A model generated the notes under the pieces. It saw nothing but the letters and a program-made list of their open reading frames with translations, was not told the DNA's origin and searched no databases. A program made the position numbers and the translations under genes. A DNA stretch of 64,000 nucleotides, from positions 248,001 to 312,000 of the forward strand of contig NZ_FQVU01000005.1 in the NCBI RefSeq assembly GCF_900129455.1. The letters run 5' to 3'. This document shows, in pieces, positions 42,271-51,230 of this stretch (positions within the stretch are counted from its first letter, which is position 1; each line of letters starts with the position of its first letter). Origin of the DNA: Jatrophihabitans endophyticus. Its GTDB lineage: Bacteria > Actinomycetota > Actinomycetes > Mycobacteriales > Jatrophihabitantaceae.

Positions 42271-42960
42271 GTGATCTCGCTCGAACAGGTCAGCAAGGTG
42301 TACCCGGCCGGCGCCAGACCGGCCCTGGATTCGGTGTCCCTCGACATCGACAAGGGGGAGTTCGTCTTCCTCATCGGGGCCTCCGGCTCGGGCAAGTCGA
42401 CCGTGCTGCGGCTGCTGCTGCGCGAGGAGCTCGCCACCCACGGCCGCGTCACCGTCGACGGCCGCAACGTCGGCCGGCTCGCCAACCGCAAGGTCCCCGA
42501 GCTGCGCCGCCGCATCGGCTGCGTCTTCCAGGATTTCCGGCTGCTGCCGAAGAAGAACGTCTACGACAACGTGGCCTTCGCGCTCGAGGTCATCGCCAAG
42601 TCACCGAAGTCGATCAAGCGGACGGTGCCCGAGGTGCTCGACCTCGTCGGGCTCACCGGCAAGGCGCAGCGGATGCCGACGGAGCTCTCCGGCGGCGAGC
42701 AGCAGCGCGTGGCGATCGCCCGCGCGTTCGTCAACCGCCCCCTGGTGTTGCTGGCCGACGAGCCCACCGGCAACCTCGACCCCGACACGAGCCAGGGCAT
42801 CATGAGCCTGCTCGAGCGCATCAACCGCACCGGGACGACGGTCGTGATGGCCACCCACGACAACAACATCGTCGACGCGATGCGTCGCCGGGTGATCGAG
42901 CTCGACAACGGCCGGATCATCCGCGACCAGAACCGCGGCGTGTACGGCGTCGGCCGCTGA
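42271..42960 (+). CDS. ftsE: Cell-division ATPase FtsE
   Basis: A 229-residue ABC ATPase that with FtsX controls peptidoglycan hydrolases at the septum. Walker A is [16 protein letters not shown], the Q-loop is CVFQDFRLL, the signature is [16 protein letters not shown], and Walker B is [18 protein letters not shown] lies just before GTG 42271, and a TAAACT at 42232-42237 is a possible -10. FtsX follows 66 bp downstream. Confidence 0.95.
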   Translation: MISLEQVSKVYPAGARPALDSVSLDIDKGEFVFLIGASGSGKSTVLRLLLREELATHGRVTVDGRNVGRLANRKVPELRRRIGCVFQDFRLLPKKNVYDNVAFALEVIAKSPKSIKRTVPEVLDLVGLTGKAQRMPTELSGGEQQRVAIARAFVNRPLVLLADEPTGNLDPDTSQGIMSLLERINRTGTTVVMATHDNNIVDAMRRRVIELDNGRIIRDQNRGVYGVGR

Positions 42961-43026
42961 CGCGGTCGTGCCGTTCCCCGCGCGCGTCCACCGACCGCGC
43001 CGCCAGCACCTATCAGTGAGGAAGTA

Positions 43027-43932
43027 ATGCGCGCCAACTTCGTGTTGACCGGCGTCTGGGACGGGATCCGTCGCAACCTGTCGATGACCATCGCGCTCAT
43101 CCTGAACACGGTCATCCTGTTGACGTTCGTCGCGACGGCCATCCTGGCCAACCGCGAGATCGACCGCTTCAGCGAGGCCTACGAGGGCAAGCTCAACATC
43201 TCGGTCTACGTCTGCGGCAAGTTCAGTCCGGCACCGTGCACCGGCGTCACGACGCGCGCCGAGACCGACGCGCTGCAGCGCAAGCTCGAGTCCTACCCGA
43301 GCGTGACCTCGGTGAAGTACGTGTCCGAGGCCACGCAGTTCGAGCGGGCGCGGGCGACGGCGCCCGAGCGTGGCCGGCAGTTCCTGCAGCAGGGCACGTT
43401 CCCCGCCTCGTTCACCGTCAAGCTGAAGGACGTCGAGAAGGAGTACAGCGCGTTCGCCAGAACCTTCGCGCAGCAACCCAACGTGTCGGACGTGTCGAAT
43501 CCGATCGGCGCGATCAGGACGCTGCTCGACATCATCGACAGCCTGCGGACGGCCTCGATCGTCGTCGCGGCGGTCGTCCTGGTGGCCTCGATCCTGCTGA
43601 TCGCGAACACGATCCAGGTCGCGGCGGCGCAACGCAAGAACGAGACCAGCATCATGCGTCTGGTCGGTGCCTCCAGATGGATGACCGAGCTGCCGTTCAT
43701 CCTCGAGACGGTGTTCGCCACCTTCATCGGCGGTCTGGCGTCGCTCGGCATGGTGGCGCTGGGCAAGTACTTCCTGCTCAACCGCGTCTTCGCCGGGCAG
43801 GTGGAGAGCGGGGTCATCCCCGACCTCGACGCCAACGACCTGCTCGTCGCCACCGGCTTCAGCGTCATCGGCGGGGTCGTGCTCGCCGCACTGACGGCGT
43901 TCGCGACGTTGCGCCTGTACGTCAAGCTGTAG
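43027..43932 (+). CDS. ftsX: Cell-division protein FtsX
   Basis: A 301-residue membrane protein, partner of FtsE. One helix near residues 18-40 ([19 protein letters not shown]) is followed by a large extracytoplasmic loop (~45-170) with a cysteine pair ([10 protein letters not shown]). Three further helices lie in the C-terminal third, and the MRLVGASRW coupling motif precedes the second. GAGGAAG lies directly before ATG 43027. The loop is the part that contacts peptidoglycan hydrolases in other species. Confidence 0.95.
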   Translation: MRANFVLTGVWDGIRRNLSMTIALILNTVILLTFVATAILANREIDRFSEAYEGKLNISVYVCGKFSPAPCTGVTTRAETDALQRKLESYPSVTSVKYVSEATQFERARATAPERGRQFLQQGTFPASFTVKLKDVEKEYSAFARTFAQQPNVSDVSNPIGAIRTLLDIIDSLRTASIVVAAVVLVASILLIANTIQVAAAQRKNETSIMRLVGASRWMTELPFILETVFATFIGGLASLGMVALGKYFLLNRVFAGQVESGVIPDLDANDLLVATGFSVIGGVVLAALTAFATLRLYVKL

Positions 43933-43934
43933 GG

Positions 43935-44435
43935 ATGCCCGCGAGTACCCACGCCTCCAGCAACCGGCAAGAGGGGCGCAAGCTGATCGCCCAGAACCGC
44001 AAGGCCCGCCACGACTACGCCGTCGAGGACGTCTTCGAGGCCGGGGTCGTGCTGACGGGCACCGAGGTGAAGTCGTTGCGTCTGGGGCGCGCCTCGCTGG
44101 TCGACGGCTTCGCCACCATCGACGACGGCGAGATCTTCCTGCGCAACGTCCACATCCCCGAGTACGAGCAGGGGAGCTGGACGAACCACGAACCGCGCCG
44201 CGTCCGCAAGCTGCTGCTGCACCGCGCCGAGATCGAGCGCCTCGTCGGCAAGACCCGCGAGAGCGGGCTCACCCTCGTCCCGCTGTCGCTGTACTTCCTG
44301 CAGGGCAAGGTGAAGGTGGAGCTCGCGCTCGCGCGTGGCAAGCGCAGTTACGACAAGCGCCAGGACCTCGCGAAGCGTGACGCCGACCGCGAGGTCGCGC
44401 GGGCCCTCGGCCGCCGGGTCAAAGGCATCGAATGA
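43935..44435 (+). CDS. smpB: SsrA-binding protein SmpB
   Basis: A 166-residue tmRNA partner in trans-translation. It has the conserved [19 protein letters not shown] and [16 protein letters not shown] segments, [16 protein letters not shown]-type loop residues, and the C-terminal basic helix [15 protein letters not shown]. The ATG at 43935 starts two bases after the ftsX stop. The tmRNA gene lies about 0.9 kb downstream, past one amidohydrolase gene. Confidence 0.96.
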   Translation: MPASTHASSNRQEGRKLIAQNRKARHDYAVEDVFEAGVVLTGTEVKSLRLGRASLVDGFATIDDGEIFLRNVHIPEYEQGSWTNHEPRRVRKLLLHRAEIERLVGKTRESGLTLVPLSLYFLQGKVKVELALARGKRSYDKRQDLAKRDADREVARALGRRVKGIE

Positions 44436-45310
44436 TCGACGCGGACGTCCCCGCCTGGTGGCGACGGTTGGGGCTCCCGGGCCTGGTGGACGTCCACACG
44501 CACTTCCTGCCCGCGCCGGTGATGGCCGCGGTGTGGCGCTACTTCGCCGACGCCGAGCAGCACTACGGCACGGCATGGCCGATCCACTACCAGCTCCCCG
44601 AGCCCGAACGGGTGCGCATCCTCGGCGAGCTCGGCGTCCGGGCCTTCACCGCCCTCGTCTACCCGCACAAGCCGGGGATGGCCGCGTGGCTGTCGGAGTG
44701 GGCGCGTGGGTTCGCCGCCACGACGCCGGGCTGCGTCGCCTCGGGCACGTTCTTCCCCGAGCCGACGGCCGGTGCGTACGTGCGCTCGGCCCTCGAGGCG
44801 GGCACCCGGGTGTTCAAGGCGCACGTGCAGGTCGGCGGCTACGACCCGCGCGACGCGTTGCTCGACCCGGTGTGGGGGCAGCTCGCCGAGGCGGGCGTGC
44901 CCGTCGTCGTGCACTGCGGCAGCGGGCCGGTGCCGGGCCGGCACACCGGACCGGGGCCGATGGCGGCGGTGCTCGGGCGGCACCCGCGGCTGACCGCGGT
45001 CATCGCGCACGCCGGTCTGCCCGAGGTCGACGAGCACATCGCGCTGCTGCGCCGCCATCCCAACGTGCACCTCGACACCACCATGGTCGGGACGCCGTTC
45101 ATGGACGCGATCGGCGGTGCGTTGACGCCGTCGACCGTCGCGGCGCTGGGCGACCTCGGCGACCGCGTCGTGCTGGGCACCGACTTCCCGAACATCCCGT
45201 ACCCCTACGCCGAGCAGCTCGCGGCGCTCGACGCGTGGGGGCACGGCGACGAGTGGCTGCGGGCGGTCTGCTGGGACAACGGCGCCCGCCTGCTCGGCGT
45301 CGCCGGCTAG
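44432..45310 (+). CDS. Amidohydrolase family protein (ACMSD-like)
   Basis: A 292-residue metal-dependent TIM-barrel enzyme. Metal ligands are visible as VDVHTHFLP near residue 20, VVVHCGSG near 152, [14 protein letters not shown] near 190 and [11 protein letters not shown] near 250. The set matches the amidohydrolase_2 branch, which includes ACMSD and other decarboxylases of aromatic acids. It overlaps smpB by ATGA, an unusual partner for that gene. Confidence 0.88.
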   Translation: MIDADVPAWWRRLGLPGLVDVHTHFLPAPVMAAVWRYFADAEQHYGTAWPIHYQLPEPERVRILGELGVRAFTALVYPHKPGMAAWLSEWARGFAATTPGCVASGTFFPEPTAGAYVRSALEAGTRVFKAHVQVGGYDPRDALLDPVWGQLAEAGVPVVVHCGSGPVPGRHTGPGPMAAVLGRHPRLTAVIAHAGLPEVDEHIALLRRHPNVHLDTTMVGTPFMDAIGGALTPSTVAALGDLGDRVVLGTDFPNIPYPYAEQLAALDAWGHGDEWLRAVCWDNGARLLGVAG

Positions 45311-45352
45311 CCCCTGGACGCCGTCGCTACGATGGTGAGGTTGTCCCACCAA

Positions 45353-45725
45353 GGGGGTGAATGGTCTCGACTCCGGTCGTCGAGACAGGGGAAGCGGGCC
45401 GAGGACCGCATTGCTGACCTCGATAAAAAAGCGATGCACAACAAAATAAGCGCCGATTCTCATCGCGCTGACTTCGCTCTCGCTGCCTAAGCAGTAGAGC
45501 AAGTCTGTCGGCCCGGGCTCGTCACCGTCCCGGTCGCCGGCATCAGCTAGGTGACTCACCGTCCCCGCCGGCCGCGGGAGGGGACGGGACAACTCACAGC
45601 GGCTGGGCCTGTCACTGACGTCTGGTGTGCGTGATCGTCGGGGCCGAGCAGAGGCAGAGCACACTGCGCCCGGAGAAGTCCTGTTGAAGCGGCGGAGGAC
45701 GCGGGTTCGATTCCCGCCACCTCCA
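45353..45725 (+). ncRNA. ssrA: Transfer-messenger RNA (tmRNA)
   Basis: RNA that rescues stalled ribosomes together with SmpB. The 5' end GGGGGTG pairs with CACCTCC at 45718-45724, and the T-arm GCGGGTTCGATTCCCGC lies near the 3' end. The tag frame runs from about 45431 to a TAA at 45488 and encodes a peptide ending ISADSHRADFALAA, the canonical ALAA degron. The exact resume codon is uncertain; the longest reading adds AMHNK upstream. The terminal CCA is not encoded (the sequence is A-CGA), so it must be added. TACGAT at 45328-45333 is a possible -10. Confidence 0.95.
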
Positions 45726-45731
45726 CGAGAC

Positions 45732-45765
45732 GAGCCCCCCGTATCCATTGGGATGCGGGGGGCTC
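45732..45765 (+). terminator. Strong hairpin terminator after tmRNA
   Basis: GAGCCCCCCG (45732-45741) pairs with CGGGGGGCTC (45756-45765), and the inner TATCC/GGATG extends the stem to 15 bp with a 4-nt loop. It starts 7 nt after the mature tmRNA end. No T-run follows. Confidence 0.85.
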
Positions 45766-46051
45766 ACCGCTTTCCGGGGTGGGCTCGCCGGCTCGGCGAG
45801 GACTGTGCGGACCGAGCGCGCGCCGATCCAGAGCGAACGACCAGACGCCGGTGCGCAGGTTGTCGGGAGGCGACGAACAGTGCCCCGCGGTCTCGGTGGG
45901 AACGAACCCGTCGACGATGCATGGTGTCGGAGTCTCGACATGGCGGAACGGCCGGACGAGGACTGGCTCGGATAGCGGACCGCTCCCTCCGGTTTGCGGA
46001 CGCGGCGGACATGGGTAGGCAGCGCCCGACGATTCGGGGAGGGATTGCCAC

Positions 46052-46342
46052 GTGCTGCTGTCAGCTGCGCACGACATCATCACCGCCGTTCCGGCGAACA
46101 CCGGCTCGCACCACGGGACCAAGTCGCCGGTCGCGCTCATCGTCGTGGGGATCGTGTTCGTCCTCATCGGCGGGTTCCAGGCGACGCGGCCGGCGCTGAT
46201 GTTCAAGGCGAACGCCTGGCAGTTCAAGAACAAGGAGGCGTGGGAGCCGTCCCGGGCCGGGTTGATCGGCGCCCGCATTGCCGGCGCGATCGCCGTGGTC
46301 GTCGGCGTGGTCGTGCTCGTCATCGGGCTGACCAAGCTCTGA
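46052..46342 (+). CDS. Small two-helix membrane protein
   Basis: A 96-residue protein with two hydrophobic helices, VALIVVGIVFVLIGGFQ near residues 28-45 and IAGAIAVVVGVVVLVIGL near the C-terminus. The loop WQFKNKEAWEPS resembles DUF6199-type small membrane proteins. GTG 46052 has GGAGGG upstream. It stands alone between the tmRNA terminator and a DUF2339 gene. Confidence 0.7.
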   Translation: MLLSAAHDIITAVPANTGSHHGTKSPVALIVVGIVFVLIGGFQATRPALMFKANAWQFKNKEAWEPSRAGLIGARIAGAIAVVVGVVVLVIGLTKL

Positions 46343-46463
46343 TCAGCCGTCCTGCCCCTCGGCGTGGTCGCTCACGCGGTCGGGATCGCGACCACGGCGG
46401 CGGGCAACCGGGCTAGGTACCGGTACGGATGCCCGCCGCGCGGGCCTCACGTGGGATGGCGTC

Positions 46464-48383
46464 ATGACGCATCCCGGGCACGATCCGCTCCCTCGCCTCG
46501 CCGACGCGCTGACGGAGGTGAGCGGGCGGCTCCGGGAGATCGGCGACGAGATCCGCGTCCTCCGGGCCGCGCCGGCACCGACTCCGCCGCCGGTCGCGGC
46601 ACCGTTCCCGCAGCCGTTCCCGCAGCCGGCCGCGCCACCGTTCGTCCCACCGCCGTTCGTGCCGCCCTTCGCCGGGTCGCCGGCCGGGCGCCCGCCCGCT
46701 CCGCCGCAGCCGGCCTGGGTCCCGCCGCCGCCGCAACCCGGGTGGCAGGTCGCGGCGGTGCCTCCACCACCCCGACCGCCGCGGGAACGCCGCGTCCCGA
46801 CACCGGCCGGCCCCACCCTGTGGGAGCGGCTCGGTCGCGAGGGAGCGGGCAGCCGACTGCTGGCCTGGGTCGGTGGCGGCGTCACCCTCGCCGGGGTGGT
46901 GCTGCTGCTCGTCCTCGCCGTGCAGCGTGGCTACATCGGCCCGCTCCCGCGCGTGCTCGTCGGCGCCGCCCTGGCCGGCGCGCTCGTCGGCATCGGGCTC
47001 GTCCTGCACCGCCGCGAGGCGAGCCGGGTCGGCGCGAACGCCGTCGCCGCGACCGGCGTCGCCGGCCTCTACCTCGACATCGTCGCGGCCACCGCGGTCT
47101 ATCCCTTCCTGTCGGCGTGGGGCGGCCTGGTCGTCGGCCTCGGCGTCGCGGCGCTCGGCACCGCGATCGCCTACCGGTGGAACAGCCAGCTGTTCGCGTG
47201 CTTCGTCGTGCTCGGCTGCGCGCTGAGCGCACCCGTCGTCACCGGAGGGGTGGACGGCCTGCTCGTCGGCTTCCTCCTCGCACTGCAGGTCGCGTCCGGT
47301 CCGGTGCACGTCACCCGCAGGTGGAGCTGGCTCGCCCTGTCGGCGAGCGTTCCGCCGCTGCTCGCCGCCCTCACGCTGGTCGCCGCTACCCGGGGCGGGA
47401 GCGGGGACGTCGTCGCCGTCGTCACGCTCGGCGCGGTGACCGGCGTCGTGCAGCTCGCCACCGGCCTCGTCGCGGCGCTGCGCGGGACGAGCGAGACCGC
47501 CGCGATCGGGCTGCTGGCCGGCGCGCCGCTGCCGACGCTGTTCGGTGCGGCCCTGCTCACCCCCCGCGCCGGGGCGCTCGTGGTCGGCGGCTTCGGTGCG
47601 CTGCTCGCGCTGGTGTGGGTGCTGCACCGGGTCCGCGTGCTCCGGGTGACCGACGCCGTGGCCCTCACGGCGGGTGCGGGCGCGGCGGTCGCCGCGTTCG
47701 AGGCGGTGTGCCTGGGATTCGCCGGCGACGCGCGCACGCTCGCGCTGCTCGCCGCGGCCACGCTCCTCGCGGTGCTGGGCGACCGCCTGCGCTACGCCGG
47801 TGCCGTCGTCGCGGCGACCGCGTTCGGCGGGGTCGGCCTCATCGCCGCCCTCGACACGGTGGTGCCGCTGGCGTTCCTCGCCTGGCCCCCGCGCGGTCAC
47901 GTCGACGTCTGGCAGATCGCGACCGCGATCACGACCGGCGTCCTGGTCGTGATCGCCGCCGCAACCCTCGGCCGCGCCGCCGGCCGCGTCGTACACGACC
48001 AGGACGCCACCGGGCCGCGGCTGCGCTGGACGGCCGCGGGCGTGGTCATGCTCTACGGCGGGTCGACGTCGCTCCTGGGGGTGGGGCTCGCGGTCCGTCC
48101 CGACGAGCAGGGCTTCCTGGTCGGGCACGTGCTCGTCACCGTGTCGTGGTCGGTCGCCGCGCTGGTGCTGCTGGTGCGCCGCTTCGACTCGACGCCGTTC
48201 CGCGTCGCCGGGCTGGCGCTGGTCGCGGCGGCCGTCGGCAAGCTGGTGCTGTTCGACCTCGCGTCGCTGACCGGCCTGCCGCGCGTGCTCGCGTTCCTCG
48301 GAGCGGGGCTGGTGCTGCTCGGCACCGGCACCCGGTACGCCACGCTGGCCGCGAACGGCGAGCGCGGGACGCGTCCGGCGTAG
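46464..48383 (+). CDS. DUF2339 multi-pass membrane protein
   Basis: A 639-residue protein. A short helical N-terminus (VSGRLREIGDEIRVL) is followed by about 80 Pro-rich residues (35-115). At least sixteen hydrophobic helices then fill the rest, beginning LLAWVGGGVTLAGVVLLLVL. The topology and WVGGGVTLAG-like opening are typical of DUF2339, whose function is unknown. The Pro-rich part may bind cytoskeletal or wall proteins; that is speculation. Confidence 0.85.
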   Translation: MTHPGHDPLPRLADALTEVSGRLREIGDEIRVLRAAPAPTPPPVAAPFPQPFPQPAAPPFVPPPFVPPFAGSPAGRPPAPPQPAWVPPPPQPGWQVAAVPPPPRPPRERRVPTPAGPTLWERLGREGAGSRLLAWVGGGVTLAGVVLLLVLAVQRGYIGPLPRVLVGAALAGALVGIGLVLHRREASRVGANAVAATGVAGLYLDIVAATAVYPFLSAWGGLVVGLGVAALGTAIAYRWNSQLFACFVVLGCALSAPVVTGGVDGLLVGFLLALQVASGPVHVTRRWSWLALSASVPPLLAALTLVAATRGGSGDVVAVVTLGAVTGVVQLATGLVAALRGTSETAAIGLLAGAPLPTLFGAALLTPRAGALVVGGFGALLALVWVLHRVRVLRVTDAVALTAGAGAAVAAFEAVCLGFAGDARTLALLAAATLLAVLGDRLRYAGAVVAATAFGGVGLIAALDTVVPLAFLAWPPRGHVDVWQIATAITTGVLVVIAAATLGRAAGRVVHDQDATGPRLRWTAAGVVMLYGGSTSLLGVGLAVRPDEQGFLVGHVLVTVSWSVAALVLLVRRFDSTPFRVAGLALVAAAVGKLVLFDLASLTGLPRVLAFLGAGLVLLGTGTRYATLAANGERGTRPA

Positions 48384-48413
48384 GTCACCGTCCGGGCGGC
48401 TAGCGTCACGCGG

Positions 48414-49118
48414 GTGAACCGCACGGAGCGCCTCTACGCACTGGTCGAGGAGCTTCGTGCGGTTGCCCCGCGCCGACGCAGCGCGACCTGGCTCGCGCGG
48501 CGCTTCGAGGTCAGCGTCCGGACCGTCGAGCGCGACCTCGACGCGCTGCGCGAATCGGGCGTCCCGATCTACAGCGACACCGGTCGGACGGGTGGGTATG
48601 CGCTCGATCGCGAACGCACCCTGCCGCCACTGACCTTGTCGGCGGACGAGGCCCTCGCGATCAGCGTCGCCCTGCGGACGGCGCAGGCCACCCCGTTCGC
48701 GCGAACCGCGCGGCTGGCCGCGCAGAAGGTGCTGGCGGTCCTGCCCGCCGACGTCCGGCGCGGCGAGCAGCTGCTCGCGCAGCGGGTGCACCGGCTCGCC
48801 GATTCCCGCCCGGCCGGGGAGTCGCCCCGGCCGGCCGACCCGGTGATCGAACGGGCGCTCGCGACCAACGGTGTGGTCCACCTCGTCTACGCCGACGCCG
48901 GCGGGGTCACGAGCGAGCGCGACGTCGAGCCGCTGGGGCTGCTCTGGGCCGACACCGGGTGGTACCTGCTCGGCTGGTGCCGACTGCGCGCCGGGATCCG
49001 CGGCTTCCGCCTCGATCGCATCGAGGCCGCGTCGTCGACCGGCGAGCACGTGCCTGCTCGCGATGCCGAGCTGCGCGCGGAGCTCGACCGGCTCGACGCC
49101 GAACCGCTCGACGGGTGA
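48414..49118 (+). CDS. WYL-domain transcriptional regulator, probably leaderless
   Basis: A 234-residue regulator. The N-terminal HTH_11 (RRSATWLARRFEVSVRTVER, residues ~21-40) is followed by RDLDALRESGVPIYSD and a C-terminal WYL-type domain with DTGWYLLGWCRLRAG and FRLDRIEA. WYL proteins sense small molecules or nucleic-acid stress. A TAGCGT -10 box (48401-48406) lies 7 nt before GTG 48414, suggesting a leaderless mRNA. The nearby SnoaL-like gene may be its target. Confidence 0.87.
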   Translation: MNRTERLYALVEELRAVAPRRRSATWLARRFEVSVRTVERDLDALRESGVPIYSDTGRTGGYALDRERTLPPLTLSADEALAISVALRTAQATPFARTARLAAQKVLAVLPADVRRGEQLLAQRVHRLADSRPAGESPRPADPVIERALATNGVVHLVYADAGGVTSERDVEPLGLLWADTGWYLLGWCRLRAGIRGFRLDRIEAASSTGEHVPARDAELRAELDRLDAEPLDG

Positions 49119-49168
49119 TCCGAAACACCGACAGGACGGTGTCGCGAGCGCCCGGCACCGTGGGCGGC

Positions 49169-49750
49169 ATGGACAACGACGAACGCATGACCACCTGGTG
49201 TCGGATGTGGAGCGAGGACCCCACGCTGGCCCACCGACTGATGACCGAGGACTGCGCGCAGTGGGCCTCGCAGACACCCGTTCTCGACACCGTGATCGGC
49301 CCCGACCAGGCCGTCGCCGCGATGACGGCCCTGCGTGCCGAGCAGGTCAACCTCTTCACGCCCCGCGTGCTCGCCGACGGCGGTGACACCTTCGCCTACC
49401 TGTGGGACGTCCGCCATCCCGACGGCGTCGTCCGGACGGGGCTGGACGTGAACGTGCTGCGCGACGGTGCCATCGCGGAGAACTGGACGTTCGTCGCGGA
49501 GCACGACGACCGGCCCGACCCGGCCGACACTCAGCCGACCGACGCCGGCCTGCTGGCCGACCTCGCGACCGCGTCGGTGCGCGAGCGCGGCGGCGAGCTC
49601 CACCGTGCTCCGATCGTCGATGCCGCGCGCGGCCGGGTCGCGGTGCTGTGGACGGCCCAGGGCAGCGGGTGGGCCGATCTGCTCGTCGTACGCGACGGGC
49701 GCGTGAGCCGGACGTGGTCGTTCGGCGGCGAGCGGGCCTTCCGCTACTGA
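49169..49750 (+). CDS. SnoaL-like / NTF2-fold protein
   Basis: A 193-residue protein with a SnoaL/NTF2-like alpha+beta pattern: MTTWCRMWSEDPTLAHRLM, then VLADGGDTFAYLWDVRHPDG and LDVNVLRDGAIAENWTFV. A second, shorter repeat of the fold (GRVAVLWTAQGSGWADLLVV) follows. No catalytic residues can be named. ATG 49169 is chosen; an upstream GTG would add a low-quality leader. It directly follows the WYL regulator. Confidence 0.72.
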   Translation: MDNDERMTTWCRMWSEDPTLAHRLMTEDCAQWASQTPVLDTVIGPDQAVAAMTALRAEQVNLFTPRVLADGGDTFAYLWDVRHPDGVVRTGLDVNVLRDGAIAENWTFVAEHDDRPDPADTQPTDAGLLADLATASVRERGGELHRAPIVDAARGRVAVLWTAQGSGWADLLVVRDGRVSRTWSFGGERAFRY

Positions 49751-49754
49751 TCGC

Positions 49755-50591
49755 TCAGGCGGGCGGGTCGACGTAGAGGTCGTAGACGACGTCGTCCCCG
49801 CCGCCGTACTTCGCGAGATCGGTGATGCCGGCGCGGGCCAGCACGTCGACGTCGATCCAGGTGTTGCCGGTCATCTCGGCGGCCGGCGCGGTGACGATCG
49901 CCATCGCCGCGTCGGCCATGATCTCCGGCGAGCGGGACTTCGACATCGAGTCGTCGCCGCCGAGCAGGTTCTGCACCGCCGCGGTGGCGATCATCGTCTG
50001 CGGCCACAACGTGTTGGAGGCGACCTTGGCCTCGGCGTACTCGGCCGCCCAGCCCAGGGCCAGCAGGGTCATGCCGTACTTCGCGAGCGTGTAAGGCGGG
50101 TAGGCGCCCAGCCACTTCGGGTCGAGGTTGATGGGCGGCGACAACGTCAGCACGTGGCCGTTCTCGGCCTTGCGCAGGTGCGGCAGCGACGCCCGGCTGA
50201 GCAGGAACGTGCCGCGCAGCTGGATCTGCTGCATCAGGTCGAAGCGCTTGACCGAGAGCTCCTCGGTGCCCTGCAACGCGAGCGCCGAGGCGTTGTTGAC
50301 GCAGATGTCGATGCCGCCGAACCGCTCGACCGCCTGGTCGACCGCGCCCTGCACCGAGGCCTCGTCGCGCACGTCGCCGACGACGGCGAGCGCGGTGCCG
50401 CCGGCGTCCTCGATCTCGGCCGCCGCGGTGTGGATGGTGCCGGGCAGTCGGGGATCGGGCGTGTCGGTCTTGGCCAGCAGGACGACGTTGGCGCCGAGCC
50501 GGCCGGCGGCGACCCCGATGGCGAGCCCGATGCCCCGGCTGCCGCCGGACATGATCATCGTCTTGCCTGCGAGTGCGCCGTCGGCTGTCAT
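49755..50591 (-). CDS. Short-chain dehydrogenase (HSDL2-like)
   Basis: A 278-residue SDR. The coenzyme motif is IMSGGSRGIGLAIG, the NNAS motif is ICVNNASALALQ, and the active site is YTLAKYGM with Tyr and Lys intact. The Asp/Pro-rich insert TDTPDPRLPGTIHTAAAEI and the long LSPPINLDPKW segment match the hydroxysteroid-dehydrogenase-like-2 group. GAGGTAGG precedes ATG 50591. Fatty-acid or lipid metabolism is the usual context for relatives. Confidence 0.88.
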   Translation of the reverse strand: MTADGALAGKTMIMSGGSRGIGLAIGVAAGRLGANVVLLAKTDTPDPRLPGTIHTAAAEIEDAGGTALAVVGDVRDEASVQGAVDQAVERFGGIDICVNNASALALQGTEELSVKRFDLMQQIQLRGTFLLSRASLPHLRKAENGHVLTLSPPINLDPKWLGAYPPYTLAKYGMTLLALGWAAEYAEAKVASNTLWPQTMIATAAVQNLLGGDDSMSKSRSPEIMADAAMAIVTAPAAEMTGNTWIDVDVLARAGITDLAKYGGGDDVVYDLYVDPPA

Positions 50592-50631
50592 GTGCCTACC
50601 TCGTGTCGGGGACCGGTAGACGCAACCTAGC

Positions 50632-51120
50632 TCAGACGGTGACGGCGTCCGCGCGGCGCAGGGCCTCGCGGGCCTGCTCGGCGAACCCGTCGCGGGCGAC
50701 GATGTCGTAATGACCGGCCACGAACGTCCGCGCCGTCGCGATGCCCCGGCCGGGCCGCTGCTTCGACCGCGCGGCGGTGCCGAGGGCGGCGCCCACCCCC
50801 GCGCCGACGATCATCGCGACGAGCATGGTGACGGCCACGGCCGAGCTCCCCGCGAACAGCGACAGCAGCAGTCCGGCGAACAGGCCCGTCCAGACGCCCT
50901 GGGACGCGCCGGCCAGCGCCGCCCGGCCGCGGGTGACCTTGCCGGCGACGCGGTCGACGACCAACACGTCCGAGCCGACGATGTCGAGGTGCTCGACAGG
51001 GAAGTCCTGCGCGGCCAGCCGGTCGACGGCGGCGCGCGCGGCGTCGTAGGAGTCGTAGCCCGCCACCGTGTTCCACGCGAGGAACGCGGGGTCGTACCGG
51101 GGTGCCATCGGGCCGGTCAT
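50632..51120 (-). CDS. General stress protein 17M/YflT-like
   Basis: A 162-residue protein. The N-terminal YflT domain reads VAGYDSYDAARAAVDRLAAQ and FPVEHLDIVGSDVLVVDRV. A glycine-rich hydrophobic region follows (GLFAGLLLSLFAGSSAVAV and VGAALGTAA), then a C-terminal YDIVARDGFAEQAREAL segment. Such proteins are induced by heat or osmotic stress in other species. AAGGAG precedes ATG 51120. Confidence 0.82.
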   Translation of the reverse strand: MTGPMAPRYDPAFLAWNTVAGYDSYDAARAAVDRLAAQDFPVEHLDIVGSDVLVVDRVAGKVTRGRAALAGASQGVWTGLFAGLLLSLFAGSSAVAVTMLVAMIVGAGVGAALGTAARSKQRPGRGIATARTFVAGHYDIVARDGFAEQAREALRRADAVTV

Positions 51121-51230
51121 CGTGATCGTCTCCTTCGGGCGGACGGTGTCGGCGATTCGCCGACACCGTCCACCGTCCCGGACCTCCCTGGACCCGACCC
51201 GTACGCCGGCCAGGCGCCGGCTGTGCGTCG

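Noticed and set aside
45766-46051. Short ORFs between the tmRNA terminator and the small membrane gene
   Set aside because: Several overlapping frames with no start signal or family feature; treated as intergenic.
46413-49277. A 954-codon ORF on the minus strand opposite the DUF2339 and WYL genes
   Set aside because: It is low-complexity (Arg, Gly, Glu, Ala), spans two well-supported genes on the other strand and has no domain features. It is a by-product of very high G+C.
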